From contig CANQTL010000013.1 of assembly GCA_947626775.1 (NCBI GenBank), forward strand, positions 1-64,000: a stretch of 64,000 nt of DNA. Direction: 5' to 3'. The DNA is from an uncultured Lachnospiraceae bacterium. Its GTDB lineage: Bacteria; Bacillota; Clostridia; Lachnospirales; Lachnospiraceae. Position numbers and translations under genes: made by a program. Of this stretch, positions 1-6,790 are shown in pieces. Within the stretch, counting starts at the first letter, position 1, and each line of letters begins with the position of its first letter. The notes beneath the pieces are model-generated. The model was given only the letters and a program-made list of their open reading frames with translations. It was not told the origin of the DNA and ran no database searches.

Positions 1-26
1 ACTACGGAAACTCAAGCAAGAAATAC

Positions 27-55
27 TTGGATTTTTCGCCTGTTTGTGCTATTAT
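27..55 (+). promoter_or_regulatory. Predicted sigma-A promoter for the MATE fusion gene
   Basis: TTGGAT at 27-32 and TATTAT at 50-55 are 17 bases apart, which fits a housekeeping promoter. It lies about 130 bases ahead of the MATE start and leaves a leader in which I see no clear hairpin. Confidence 0.45.
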
Positions 56-188
56 ATAAATAATATTGCAAAAAATTAGAGTTCGAGAGAGTGAAGCGAT
101 AAAGGCTGCTATAACAAAATTCAGAGGTTACAGTTAAAACAGCAGCGGGGAAATGGCACGCTGACGCTGAAAAAAGGTGAAAAGTGAT

Positions 189-1961
189 ATGAATAACGAT
201 TATGTGGTAAAAAAAGTATATCAATCATTTTTATTGGTATCAATTCTGACGGCATTGGCTGTCACGGCAGGTATGCTCATTGACAATATTGTTGTCGGTC
301 ACTTTCTCGGAACAAACGCTCTTGCTGCGATGGGAATAGTCGGACCGATAAGCTCAATATTTTCAATGGTCGGAACCATATCTTCCACCGGAGGAACCGC
401 TCGGGCGGCCCAGGCAGTCGGCGGCGGTGATACGGATCGCCTGAACCGTATTTTTTCCGCAGGAATAACATATACGTTAATTGTGGGCGGAACACTAACG
501 GTCATCGGCGTAATGTTTGCACCGCAGATTGCAGTTGCACTCGGGGCGCGAGACGAGCTTGTCGAACCGGCGGTCGATTATTTGCGCGGATATTTTCTTG
601 GCGCTGTTCCAACAATCATGCTGCCGACACTGACAGGATTTGTAAAAATAGACGGTTCAGCAAAAATGCCGCTGATCTCCATGGGAGTTATGTCCGCGAT
701 GGATATTATTCTGGATCTGATGATGGCATTGGTTTTTCACCAGGGAATGTTTGGCATGGCCCTTGCCACAACGATCAGCTATTTTCTGGCCGTAGCGATA
801 GCACTGACTCATTTTATGAAAAAAAACCGCGCTCTGCACTTTACCTTACCGAAGAGAATCATAACCGAATTAAAAGCAATAACCGCCTCGGGAGCGCCAA
901 CTGCAATCAACCAAGCCTGTGTGACATTTGAAACAGCAATATTTAATAATCTGCTAATCGCGTTCGTGGGAGCCGGGGCGGTGGCGGCACTTAATGTCAG
1001 AAAACAGGCATATTATATCATCGGAGCGGTTACCATGGGAGTGTGTCAGGCGCTATTGCCGGTCGCCGGAATGTTTTTCGGTGAAGAAGATCCGGTCGCC
1101 CTTAAAAGTGCTGTACGGACGACGTTTAAAATAGGAATGCTGCTGAGCGGCATCGCGGCTGTAGCGTTACTGATAATAGCACCGCTGTTCGCAAGGCTGC
1201 TGGGAGTAGCAGATCCGGATACACTTGGAATGGCAACAGCCGCTGTTCGCGTGTTTGCTGTCAGTATGCCCGTTCAGCTGTTTAACATGGTTTGGATGAA
1301 CTTTTATCAAAGCACCAAAAAAAGCGGTATGGCGACCATGATTTGTATTTTGGAGTCGTTTGTTTATGCCGTGCTGGCGGCTCTTGCGCTGGTTCGCCCG
1401 TTCGGAAGCAACGGCGTGTGGTTTGCGTTCTTGATCGGAGAGGTTTTGACCGCGATTACTCTTTACATATTCGTGCTGTGCCGAAGCAAAAAAGTGTTGC
1501 CTGGGCTTTCTGACTTTATGATGCTCGGAAAAGATTTCGGAGCGCAGGGAAAGCAACGTTGGGATGTTTCCATAGGCAATGATATAGATGAAGTTTTAAC
1601 GCTTTCCGAAAAAATAACGAACAGCACACAAGTAACAGATATAGATTTCCACACGCTTAATGTGCTTGGACTTTCCATAGAAGAAATGGCGGGAAATATC
1701 GTCCGCCACGCTTTTTCGCCGGGTAAGAAAAAGTGGTTTGATATTATGATTTTAAACAAGGATAATTCAATAATAGTGCGTATGCGTGATAACGGCCGAG
1801 AGTTTGACCCTGTGCGCTATATTCATGAAAATCCGGATGAAAATGATGAAAAACTGGGTATATATCTTATATCCCATCTCGCGAATAAAATAGAATACCG
1901 CAGGGCGCTTGGATTAAATAATACCATAATTGGCATTGATAAAAATAAATTTGACAAATAA
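189..1961 (+). CDS. MATE-family exporter fused to a C-terminal RsbW/SpoIIAB-like ATPase domain
   Basis: Predicted 590-residue membrane protein. Residues 1 to about 450 form the roughly twelve hydrophobic segments of a MATE (multi-antimicrobial extrusion) transporter, with the family-like glycine-rich stretch IVGHFLGTNALAAMG near the start. MATE proteins normally end near 450 residues. Here about 140 more follow, carrying the boxes of a GHKL/HATPase anti-sigma-factor kinase: an N box EEMAGNIVRHAF near 497-508, a G1 box RDNGREFDP near 532, EKLGIYLI near 555 and GLNNTIIGI at the end. The ATG at 189 is preferred because AAGGTG lies 9 bases ahead; an in-frame GTG at 177 overlaps that site. The next gene starts 52 bases later and encodes a STAS domain, the usual partner of RsbW-type domains. 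Substrate unknown. The region is AT-rich compared with the rest of the window. Confidence 0.85.
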   Translation: MNNDYVVKKVYQSFLLVSILTALAVTAGMLIDNIVVGHFLGTNALAAMGIVGPISSIFSMVGTISSTGGTARAAQAVGGGDTDRLNRIFSAGITYTLIVGGTLTVIGVMFAPQIAVALGARDELVEPAVDYLRGYFLGAVPTIMLPTLTGFVKIDGSAKMPLISMGVMSAMDIILDLMMALVFHQGMFGMALATTISYFLAVAIALTHFMKKNRALHFTLPKRIITELKAITASGAPTAINQACVTFETAIFNNLLIAFVGAGAVAALNVRKQAYYIIGAVTMGVCQALLPVAGMFFGEEDPVALKSAVRTTFKIGMLLSGIAAVALLIIAPLFARLLGVADPDTLGMATAAVRVFAVSMPVQLFNMVWMNFYQSTKKSGMATMICILESFVYAVLAALALVRPFGSNGVWFAFLIGEVLTAITLYIFVLCRSKKVLPGLSDFMMLGKDFGAQGKQRWDVSIGNDIDEVLTLSEKITNSTQVTDIDFHTLNVLGLSIEEMAGNIVRHAFSPGKKKWFDIMILNKDNSIIVRMRDNGREFDPVRYIHENPDENDEKLGIYLISHLANKIEYRRALGLNNTIIGIDKNKFDK

Positions 1962-2013
1962 ATACGCCGACATCAATATTACAGGATGATGTAATAAAGG
2001 AGACTAGTATAAA

Positions 2014-3189
2014 ATGGAAAATGTATATAACAATGATATTTTAACGATAAAACTTCCGCAAATAATCAACTCGAGTAACGCGTCCGATGCCGAAAAAGAG
2101 ATATTTTCACTGATTGAGGAGAGCGACACAAAAAGGGTGATTCTCGACGCGATTGACACGGAGTATATTTCCAGCGCGGGATTGAGAGTTATATTGAAGC
2201 TCAAAAAAGCCGTTGCGGATTCAAAAATAATAAACGTGTCGTCCGAGGTATACGACATTTTCAACATGACAGGCTTTATTGATATTATTGACGTGAAAAA
2301 GGCGTTCCGCGAAATTTCGGTCGAGGGCTGCGAAATAATAGGCAGGGGCAGTCACGGCACGGTATACCGCATAAACGGCGACACTATTTTAAAACTCTAT
2401 TCCAAGGATGAGCCGCTCGCCGAAATCGAGCGCGAAATCGAATACTCGAGAAACGCGTTTGTGGCGGGAATACCGACGGCTATTTCGTTTGACGTTGTAA
2501 AATGCAACGGAAGCTACGGCTCGGTGTTCGAGCTTATAAACGCTGACACTTTCGGCAATGTGCTCGCTGCAAACCCCGACAAATACGACGAATATTTAAA
2601 AAAATATATCGAGCTTGTGAACACGCTCCATACCACCGAAGCCGACACAAACCGCTTGTCGAGCACAAAGAGCCTGTACAACAAATGGGCTGACGAAATG
2701 GCGGAGTTTCTTACGGCTGACGAAATAAATATTCTTCACGAAATAATAAACAGCGTTCCCGACAGGAACACGTTCGTCCACGGCGATATTCATCCGAAAA
2801 ATGTAATGGTTCAGGATGGCGAGCTTGTATTTATAGACCTGGCTGATATGACGTATGGCCACCCTGTTTTCGATTACATGAGCATGGCTCTTACACTCGT
2901 GATTACGGCTGGCAGAAATCCAGAAAGGGCACTGGAGAAAATCGGCATAGATTCCGCGACGTGTTTAAGGATGTGGAACGATATGATAAAGGCGCGGTTC
3001 GGCTCTTTGGGCGATGCAGGCTTACAGAAAATGAACGAACTTCTGACGGCACTCGGCATGATGAAATTCACCATCGCGTCAGCCGTAGACAAGGCAATTC
3101 CGCAGCAATTAAAGGAAACGCTGATTAGCGTAAGCAGACAGACGTTCTTCCCAAACGCGAAGAACCTCATAGGCGCGGTGAAATTCTGA
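2014..3189 (+). CDS. STAS domain fused to an aminoglycoside-phosphotransferase-like kinase
   Basis: Predicted 391-residue soluble protein. Residues 1 to about 100 match a STAS anti-sigma-antagonist fold, with the conserved phosphorylation region EYISSAGLRV; Ser53 or Ser54 sits where SpoIIAA and RsbV are phosphorylated. Residues from about 108 carry a small-molecule kinase of the APH/choline-kinase type: a glycine loop (GRGSHGTVY), a catalytic loop HGDIHPKN with Asp258, and a metal-binding IDLAD with Asp275 and Asp278. I recall a similar kinase family in Fibrobacter (TIGR02172); whether it includes the STAS part I cannot check. AAGGAG precedes the ATG. It directly follows the MATE-ATPase fusion, so the STAS domain is a natural ligand for that ATPase domain. 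The substrate of the kinase is unknown, and nothing specifically indicates antibiotic resistance. Confidence 0.8.
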   Translation: MENVYNNDILTIKLPQIINSSNASDAEKEIFSLIEESDTKRVILDAIDTEYISSAGLRVILKLKKAVADSKIINVSSEVYDIFNMTGFIDIIDVKKAFREISVEGCEIIGRGSHGTVYRINGDTILKLYSKDEPLAEIEREIEYSRNAFVAGIPTAISFDVVKCNGSYGSVFELINADTFGNVLAANPDKYDEYLKKYIELVNTLHTTEADTNRLSSTKSLYNKWADEMAEFLTADEINILHEIINSVPDRNTFVHGDIHPKNVMVQDGELVFIDLADMTYGHPVFDYMSMALTLVITAGRNPERALEKIGIDSATCLRMWNDMIKARFGSLGDAGLQKMNELLTALGMMKFTIASAVDKAIPQQLKETLISVSRQTFFPNAKNLIGAVKF

Positions 3190-3529
3190 CAGCGATAAGT
3201 TTGAGTACGTAGGATTTGAGGCAGGCGAAGACGTACCCGTTTCGGACGTATCGGTAACAGTGAATGAAAACAGCGTGACAGATATATGGTATCTGGAGGG
3301 TTATGTTACGATAATATCCGAGGACACAAACATCTTCGCCGACGCGGACGGCGCGCTCGTCATGGTAAATATGACCGAGGATGAGCTGCCCGGCGACATG
3401 ACTATGTTTGAGGAACCGATAACCATTTCGGAAAACACCGAAATAAGCGATGTAAAGCTGATGATATGGGATAAAAATATAAATAAAGGAGCTTATGAGT
3501 ACGCTGGAATATACGATTTCAATGCTTGA
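3182..3529 (+). pseudogene. C-terminal remnant of a surface-type protein, no start
   Basis: An open frame begins directly after a stop codon at 3179-3181 and has no credible start or ribosome site; the first GTG is at 3260. The translation is acidic and beta-rich (SDKFEYVGFEAGEDV, then SDVKLMIWDKN). It resembles the tail of clostridial secreted or surface proteins, which often close with a VK-x-IWD type strand. It runs into the ribosome site and first codons of the next gene, so it is probably the end of a gene whose 5' part was lost at a recombination junction. Family assignment is a guess. Confidence 0.45.
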
Positions 3530-3733
3530 AACAATGCCGGAAGATAAATTAAGAGAAGTTCAAAAATATATTCAATATCTCATTTTTAAAGATATGAGTG
3601 ATATGCCTCTGGAGTCATTTAATGAGGATGTTATTGTCAGGCAGCTTATTGGATCCATGAAAAAAAGCGATATGGGGCTACAACACCAGCTGATATCGTG
3701 TCACAGCGAATGAAGAAGAAATATGCAATATAA
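3495..3733 (+). pseudogene. Frameshifted antitoxin gene
   Basis: The ATG at 3495 follows AAGGAG. The frame gives a small acidic protein beginning MSTLEYTISMLETMPEDKL, which resembles antitoxins that pair with RelE/ParE-type toxins. In the original frame it stops at 3711-3713 after an odd tail. Moving to the next frame at the GGGG run at 3673-3676 gives GATTPADIVSQRMKKKYAI and a stop at 3731-3733. That is a plausible antitoxin C-terminus, and it overlaps the following toxin start as is usual for such pairs. Loss of one G in the run explains this. A programmed shift or a sequencing error cannot be excluded. Confidence 0.6.
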
Positions 3734-3863
3734 AGTAGAAGTGTCTGATCTGGCAAATATAAATACTGGTGTATCGGGTAAAACAGTCCCGAACCCAGAA
3801 TATATGATTGACATTGTCATACAATATATTATAATTGAATTACAAACTTATCAGCGGAGATGA
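3723..3863 (+). pseudogene. Truncated RelE/ParE-type toxin remnant
   Basis: The ATG at 3723 lies within the end of the shifted antitoxin frame. The first dozen residues, MQYKVEVSDLAN, look like the start of a RelE/ParE-superfamily toxin, but the frame then continues into sequence with no toxin character and ends after 46 residues. The break is near 3,758. What follows is the promoter of the next toxin-antitoxin pair, so the toxin was probably cut when that pair arrived. Confidence 0.45.
3808..3835 (+). promoter_or_regulatory. Near-consensus sigma-A promoter of the RelB/PIN pair
   Basis: TTGACA at 3808-3813 and TATAAT at 3830-3835 are separated by 16 bases. The palindrome GACATTGTC (3810-3818) overlaps the -35 element and is a candidate operator, consistent with the autorepression usual for RelB-type antitoxins. 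Confidence 0.7.
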
Positions 3864-3868
3864 TTGAT

Positions 3869-4162
3869 ATGGCAACTACATTGGTACAGGTCAGGATTGA
3901 TGATGAATTAAAAAATCAGGCAACTGCCGTGTATGACGCATTGGGCATTGATTTGTCTACGGCAGTGCGTATGTTTTTGAAAAGATCGGTCATGGTAAAT
4001 GGCGTTCCTTTTGATATGATTTTGCCCAAAAGTGACTATAAGGCTGAAAAAGCAGAAAAGGCTCTTCAGAAGTTAAGCAGCGCTGCCATGGAAAATGGAA
4101 CTTCGGAAATGACTTTGGAAGAGATAAATGCTGAAATAGAGGCGGTAAGGAAAGCAAAATAG
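3869..4162 (+). CDS. RelB/DinJ-family antitoxin
   Basis: Predicted 97-residue protein. The N-terminus ATTLVQVRIDDELKNQA, followed by GIDLSTAVRMFLKRSV, is the ribbon-helix-helix DNA-binding domain of RelB/DinJ antitoxins. The charged C-terminal half (from about residue 55) is the part expected to wrap the toxin. The ATG at 3869 is chosen over one at 3860 because GGAGA lies 8 bases ahead of it. The stop is 11 bases before the PIN-domain gene, giving a classic antitoxin-toxin operon. It is likely to repress its own promoter at 3808-3835. Pairing of RelB with a PIN toxin rather than RelE is less usual but known. Confidence 0.85.
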   Translation: MATTLVQVRIDDELKNQATAVYDALGIDLSTAVRMFLKRSVMVNGVPFDMILPKSDYKAEKAEKALQKLSSAAMENGTSEMTLEEINAEIEAVRKAK

Positions 4163-4173
4163 GAGACGATACA

Positions 4174-4599
4174 ATGCATTATTATGCGGTAATAGACACA
4201 AATGTATTGGTTTCCGCTATGCTAAAGGTTCAGTCTGTTCCGGGACAGATTGCCAACGAAGCTCTTTTAGGCGATCTGATTCCTTTATTATGCGATGAAA
4301 TAGTTACAGAGTATCGGGAAGTGTTAGCACGCCCGAAATTTAAGTTTGACCAGATCATGGTGAAAACTTTTATTGATGGTATAATCAGCAGAGGTATCTT
4401 TGTAGATGCGGTTCCAGTAGAAGAAATAATCCCCGACCTTAAAGATGCTATTTTCTATGAGGTGGTTATGGAGGGGCGAAAAGAACATGATAACACATAT
4501 CTTGTGACAGGGAATATCAAGCATTTTCCCGCAAAATCTTATGTTGTTACCCCTAAAGAAATGCTTGATATTATGCATAAGAATGAGCAAAAGGTTTAA
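4174..4599 (+). CDS. PIN-domain ribonuclease toxin
   Basis: Predicted 141-residue PIN-domain protein of the type annotated as putative toxin component, PIN family. The first acidic residue is Asp8 in VIDTNVLVSA, Glu46 or Glu49 lies in VTEYREV, Asp91 in the KDAIFYEV segment, and Asp106 precedes LVTGN. The ending with VTGNIKHFP is typical of this subfamily. PIN toxins are Mg-dependent RNases that cut RNA when not bound by their antitoxin. It sits 11 bases after the RelB-like gene with GGAG ahead of its ATG and appears intact. Its RNA target cannot be read from sequence. Confidence 0.85.
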   Translation: MHYYAVIDTNVLVSAMLKVQSVPGQIANEALLGDLIPLLCDEIVTEYREVLARPKFKFDQIMVKTFIDGIISRGIFVDAVPVEEIIPDLKDAIFYEVVMEGRKEHDNTYLVTGNIKHFPAKSYVVTPKEMLDIMHKNEQKV

Positions 4600-4620
4600 G
4601 GAATTTATTGAGCAGGATAT

Positions 4621-4800
4621 ATGAGTCAGGGTATGAAAACGGAAAAAACAGATTTCAAATGTGATAACTTTGACTATACGATCTGGCGGCGGGAATATTT
4701 TGATAAGATGGACTTGGATCTATATAGGTGGGATATAATTCCCGGAGCTATTACCGAAGCCCGCGTATCAGCTTATATAACAGGCACAGCAAAGCGGTGA
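4621..4800 (+). CDS. Small hypothetical ORF, possibly a gene fragment
   Basis: A 59-residue frame from ATG at 4621, rich in aromatic and acidic residues (FDYTIWRREYF). It has only a weak AGGA just ahead of it. I do not recognise it. Its end overlaps the opposing gene at 4751-5227 by 50 bases. It may be the remnant of a larger gene or not expressed. Confidence 0.25.
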   Translation: MSQGMKTEKTDFKCDNFDYTIWRREYFDKMDLDLYRWDIIPGAITEARVSAYITGTAKR

Positions 4801-5227
4801 TCACCAGCAGCGCATATTGAAAAAACCATTCCGCTTTGCCGGATCTGATTTCTGCCGGGATATGATATTTCCGCACCCAGACGCAGAATAGTTCAATATT
4901 TTTCAAAGACACGTTCAACCGCAGGCATCCGCAAATCTTTTTCCCGAAACGGTCGTAGACTGCCATGGAGCCTTCCGTATTTACGGTAACTTTTTGGATT
5001 TCATAAGCGGGATAGCTTTTTTTGCCGATGTTGATCGTCTGACCGTCAATCGATATTGCTTTTCCTACACAAAAAGGCTGCAGATCCGCAGAGGCAATCA
5101 AATCGTTAAATACGATACTGCGAGTTGCTCCATCAACATCGTCGTTAAGAATATTTATCACATTTTGAATTTTGGAATATCTCGCGGACTCTGCTCCGGA
5201 AAGATCAAAAGATATCCGTCTGCTCAT
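4751..5227 (-). CDS. Hypothetical protein with a C-terminal membrane anchor
   Basis: Predicted 158-residue protein, not recognised. Residues 1 to about 130 are soluble with alternating beta-like segments (GQTINIGKKSYPAYEIQKV, then GSMAVYDRFGKKI), faintly like a PH-type domain. A single hydrophobic segment (YALLVITALLCLLYKLI) forms the C-terminus, so a tail anchor is likely. AAAGGAG lies 5 bases ahead of the ATG, and a promoter of the form TTGTTT-N17-TATATT is present at 5290-5318 on the same strand. It is transcribed toward the toxin-antitoxin pair. No function can be given. Confidence 0.65.
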   Translation of the reverse strand: MSRRISFDLSGAESARYSKIQNVINILNDDVDGATRSIVFNDLIASADLQPFCVGKAISIDGQTINIGKKSYPAYEIQKVTVNTEGSMAVYDRFGKKICGCLRLNVSLKNIELFCVWVRKYHIPAEIRSGKAEWFFQYALLVITALLCLLYKLIRGLR

Positions 5228-5289
5228 GCGGCTCCTTTAGCTGTGGTTCGTGAAAACGGCTGAAATGTCATAAGCCTCTATTTCGTAAA

Positions 5290-5318
5290 AATATAACATA
5301 TTACTTATTGAAAAACAA
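5290..5318 (-). promoter_or_regulatory. Predicted sigma-A promoter for the minus-strand hypothetical gene
   Basis: On the minus strand TTGTTT (5318-5313) and TATATT (5295-5290) are 17 bases apart, about 65 bases ahead of the start at 5227. Confidence 0.5.
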
Positions 5319-5397
5319 GAAAGAGTTTGAATATGGGAAATTGATCTGTTATAAAGTGCCGGGCAAAAGGGAAATGAGATAATGGAGCAGATTCAAG

Positions 5398-5466
5398 ATG
5401 AAAATATGTGAAAACTGCCGGCAGAACCGACAGATTCGCTGCATGAAATATATGGGGCGAAACTAA
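5398..5466 (+). CDS. Very small cysteine-containing ORF
   Basis: A 22-residue frame, MKICENCRQNRQIRC and seven more residues, with three cysteines and a basic character. GGAG lies about 10 bases ahead of the ATG and an intrinsic terminator begins 14 bases after the stop. It may be a real small peptide, a leader, or a fragment of a zinc-ribbon protein. It is the only coding-like sequence in the 380-base gap between 5228 and 5609. Confidence 0.2.
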   Translation: MKICENCRQNRQIRCMKYMGRN

Positions 5467-5479
5467 AGACCATAGCAGG

Positions 5480-5516
5480 AAAAGGGATACACCACATTGT
5501 AGGCATATCCCTTTTT
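5480..5516 (+). terminator. Intrinsic terminator
   Basis: AAAAGGGATA (5480-5489) pairs with TATCCCTTTT (5506-5515) and the T run continues to 5516. The A-rich side could also serve the cotJ operon arriving on the minus strand. Confidence 0.7.
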
Positions 5517-5609
5517 CATTGTCTATTGTTTCACGGACAGCATTGTTGTGCTATTCACTGTTCCCTATACTCTTACTCGCCTGTCACATGAAACGGCAGG
5601 GTGCATCCC

Positions 5610-6227
5610 CTAGTTTTTACCCGAACACTCGTCGCAGTCGAATCCCGGGTTGAACGCGTAGAAGTTCTTTTCGTTCAGCTTATCCTGGACGATGCGCAGC
5701 GCTTCCCCGAAACGCTGGAAGTGTACAACTTCGCGCATCCGCAGGAATTTGATCGGCTCGCAGATGTCGGGCTCGTGAATCAGGCGCAGGATGTTGTCGT
5801 AGGTGGTGCGGGCTTTCTGCTCGGCAGCCATATCCTCCATCAGATCGGTGATGATGTCGCCCTTAGACTGGAACTCGCAGGCGTTGAAGGGCACGCCGCC
5901 CGCGGCCTGCGGCCATACGCCGACAGTGTGATCCACATAGTAGTTGCGGAAGCCGGAGGCGTCGATTTCCTCCATGGACAGATCTTTGGTGAGCTGGTGC
6001 ACGATCGCTGCCACCATCTCCAGGTGAGCCAGCTCCTCGGTGCCGATGTCTGTCAGGATACCGGACACTTCTCTGTAGGGGCAGGAGTATCGCTGGGACA
6101 GATAGCGCATGGAAGCGCCCATCTCGCCGTCGGGTCCGCCGTACTGGCTGATGATGACCTGCGCCAGATCCGCGCTGGACTCCTTGATGTTGACGGGGTA
6201 TTCAAGCCTTCTTTCATAATTCCACAT
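5610..6227 (-). CDS. cotJC: CotJC, manganese-catalase-like spore coat protein
   Basis: Predicted 205-residue protein of the CotJC/manganese catalase family, a ferritin-like four-helix protein in the spore coat. It begins MWNYERRLEYPV, as CotJC proteins do, and keeps metal-ligand-like motifs: SQYGGPDGEMGA, then TEELAHLEMV, then AEQKARTTYDNIL, and VVHFQRF. The ATG at 6227 is preferred over an upstream in-frame ATG at 6275 because it overlaps the cotJB stop (TAATG) and has GGAGG ahead. Third gene of cotJA-cotJB-cotJC on the minus strand. Whether it has catalase activity cannot be told from sequence alone. Confidence 0.92.
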   Translation of the reverse strand: MWNYERRLEYPVNIKESSADLAQVIISQYGGPDGEMGASMRYLSQRYSCPYREVSGILTDIGTEELAHLEMVAAIVHQLTKDLSMEEIDASGFRNYYVDHTVGVWPQAAGGVPFNACEFQSKGDIITDLMEDMAAEQKARTTYDNILRLIHEPDICEPIKFLRMREVVHFQRFGEALRIVQDKLNEKNFYAFNPGFDCDECSGKN

Positions 6228-6502
6228 TACGCACAGCCTCCTTCCCAGGGCATGGGCAGTGTCGCCCATTTCCAAGTGCCGCAGTCGGTCGTGTCCGCCG
6301 TCTCGAGCGTCAGCGGGCCGAATTTTTCTGCGTATTCTTTTTTCGCCTGCTTTGTCATATGATTATAGTGGTTGAAATACTCCATGGCGTTTCTGTCTGT
6401 GGGATGGGTGTCCAGGTACAGGGACAGTTCGATGGTCACGAAGTTCAGAATGCCGATGTCGTGAAGCAGTTTTTCCTGTTCGTTTGCAAAATGTGTGTTC
6501 AT
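6227..6502 (-). CDS. cotJB: Spore coat protein CotJB
   Basis: Predicted 91-residue protein containing the CotJB pattern: LLHDIGILNFVTIELSLYLDTHPTD, then AMEYFNHY, and the closing WKWATLPMPWEGGCA. The ATG at 6502 overlaps the cotJA stop (TGATG), implying translational coupling. An ATG four codons upstream (6514) abuts the ribosome site and is less likely. Its stop overlaps the cotJC start. CotJB is needed for assembly of the CotJA/CotJC coat layer in Bacillus; here the order is the same. Confidence 0.9.
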   Translation of the reverse strand: MNTHFANEQEKLLHDIGILNFVTIELSLYLDTHPTDRNAMEYFNHYNHMTKQAKKEYAEKFGPLTLETADTTDCGTWKWATLPMPWEGGCA

Positions 6503-6672
6503 CAGCTGCAGCATCTCCTTCCTGAGAACGGTTTGTCAAGTTCGGGGAAAACCGTGCCGGCGTCAAACGCTTCCTCGAGGTTGTCGCAGATTCCGTCGAA
6601 CTGCTGCCACGGGACGTATGCCATTGCGATCGGATATCTGTCACAGTTTTCTTTGTAGAGATAATCTTTCAT
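6502..6672 (-). CDS. cotJA: Spore coat-associated protein CotJA
   Basis: Predicted 56-residue protein: MKDYLYKENCDRYPIAMAYV, followed by PWQQFDGICDNLEEAF and ending LDKPFSGRRCCS. The PIAMAYVPWQ core is characteristic of CotJA. AAAGGA lies 6 bases ahead of the ATG at 6672. An extension to an upstream ATG at 6834 would cover the promoter region and is rejected. It is the first gene of cotJABC and shares a 118-base divergent region with the ABC transporter. Expression is expected in the mother cell during sporulation. Confidence 0.9.
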   Translation of the reverse strand: MKDYLYKENCDRYPIAMAYVPWQQFDGICDNLEEAFDAGTVFPELDKPFSGRRCCS

Positions 6673-6692
6673 TGAGATTCCTTTCACAAAAT

Positions 6693-6720
6693 TTTCAATG
6701 TTTTTAGTGATATAATATGT
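6693..6720 (-). promoter_or_regulatory. Possible sigma-E promoter for cotJABC
   Basis: Reading the minus strand, ACATATT (6720-6714) and CATTGAAA (6700-6693) are 13 bases apart. This approximates the sigma-E pattern (ATATT, then CATACA-T) that drives cotJ in Bacillus. The -10 match is partial. Confidence 0.4.
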
Positions 6721-6790
6721 TATAATCGTCACAGTGTGTTTGAATAAGTCATCGGATAGGCGGTGTTTATCCGGGAAGGAGGCCTTTGCT

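Noticed and set aside
2014..3189. Aminoglycoside resistance gene
   Set aside because: The kinase fold is APH-like, but the fused STAS domain and distant sequence make drug resistance only one of many possibilities.
5601..6362. A 253-codon plus-strand frame
   Set aside because: It lies antisense to cotJC and cotJB, whose frames carry clear family motifs. GC-rich codon use makes long opposite-strand open frames common here.
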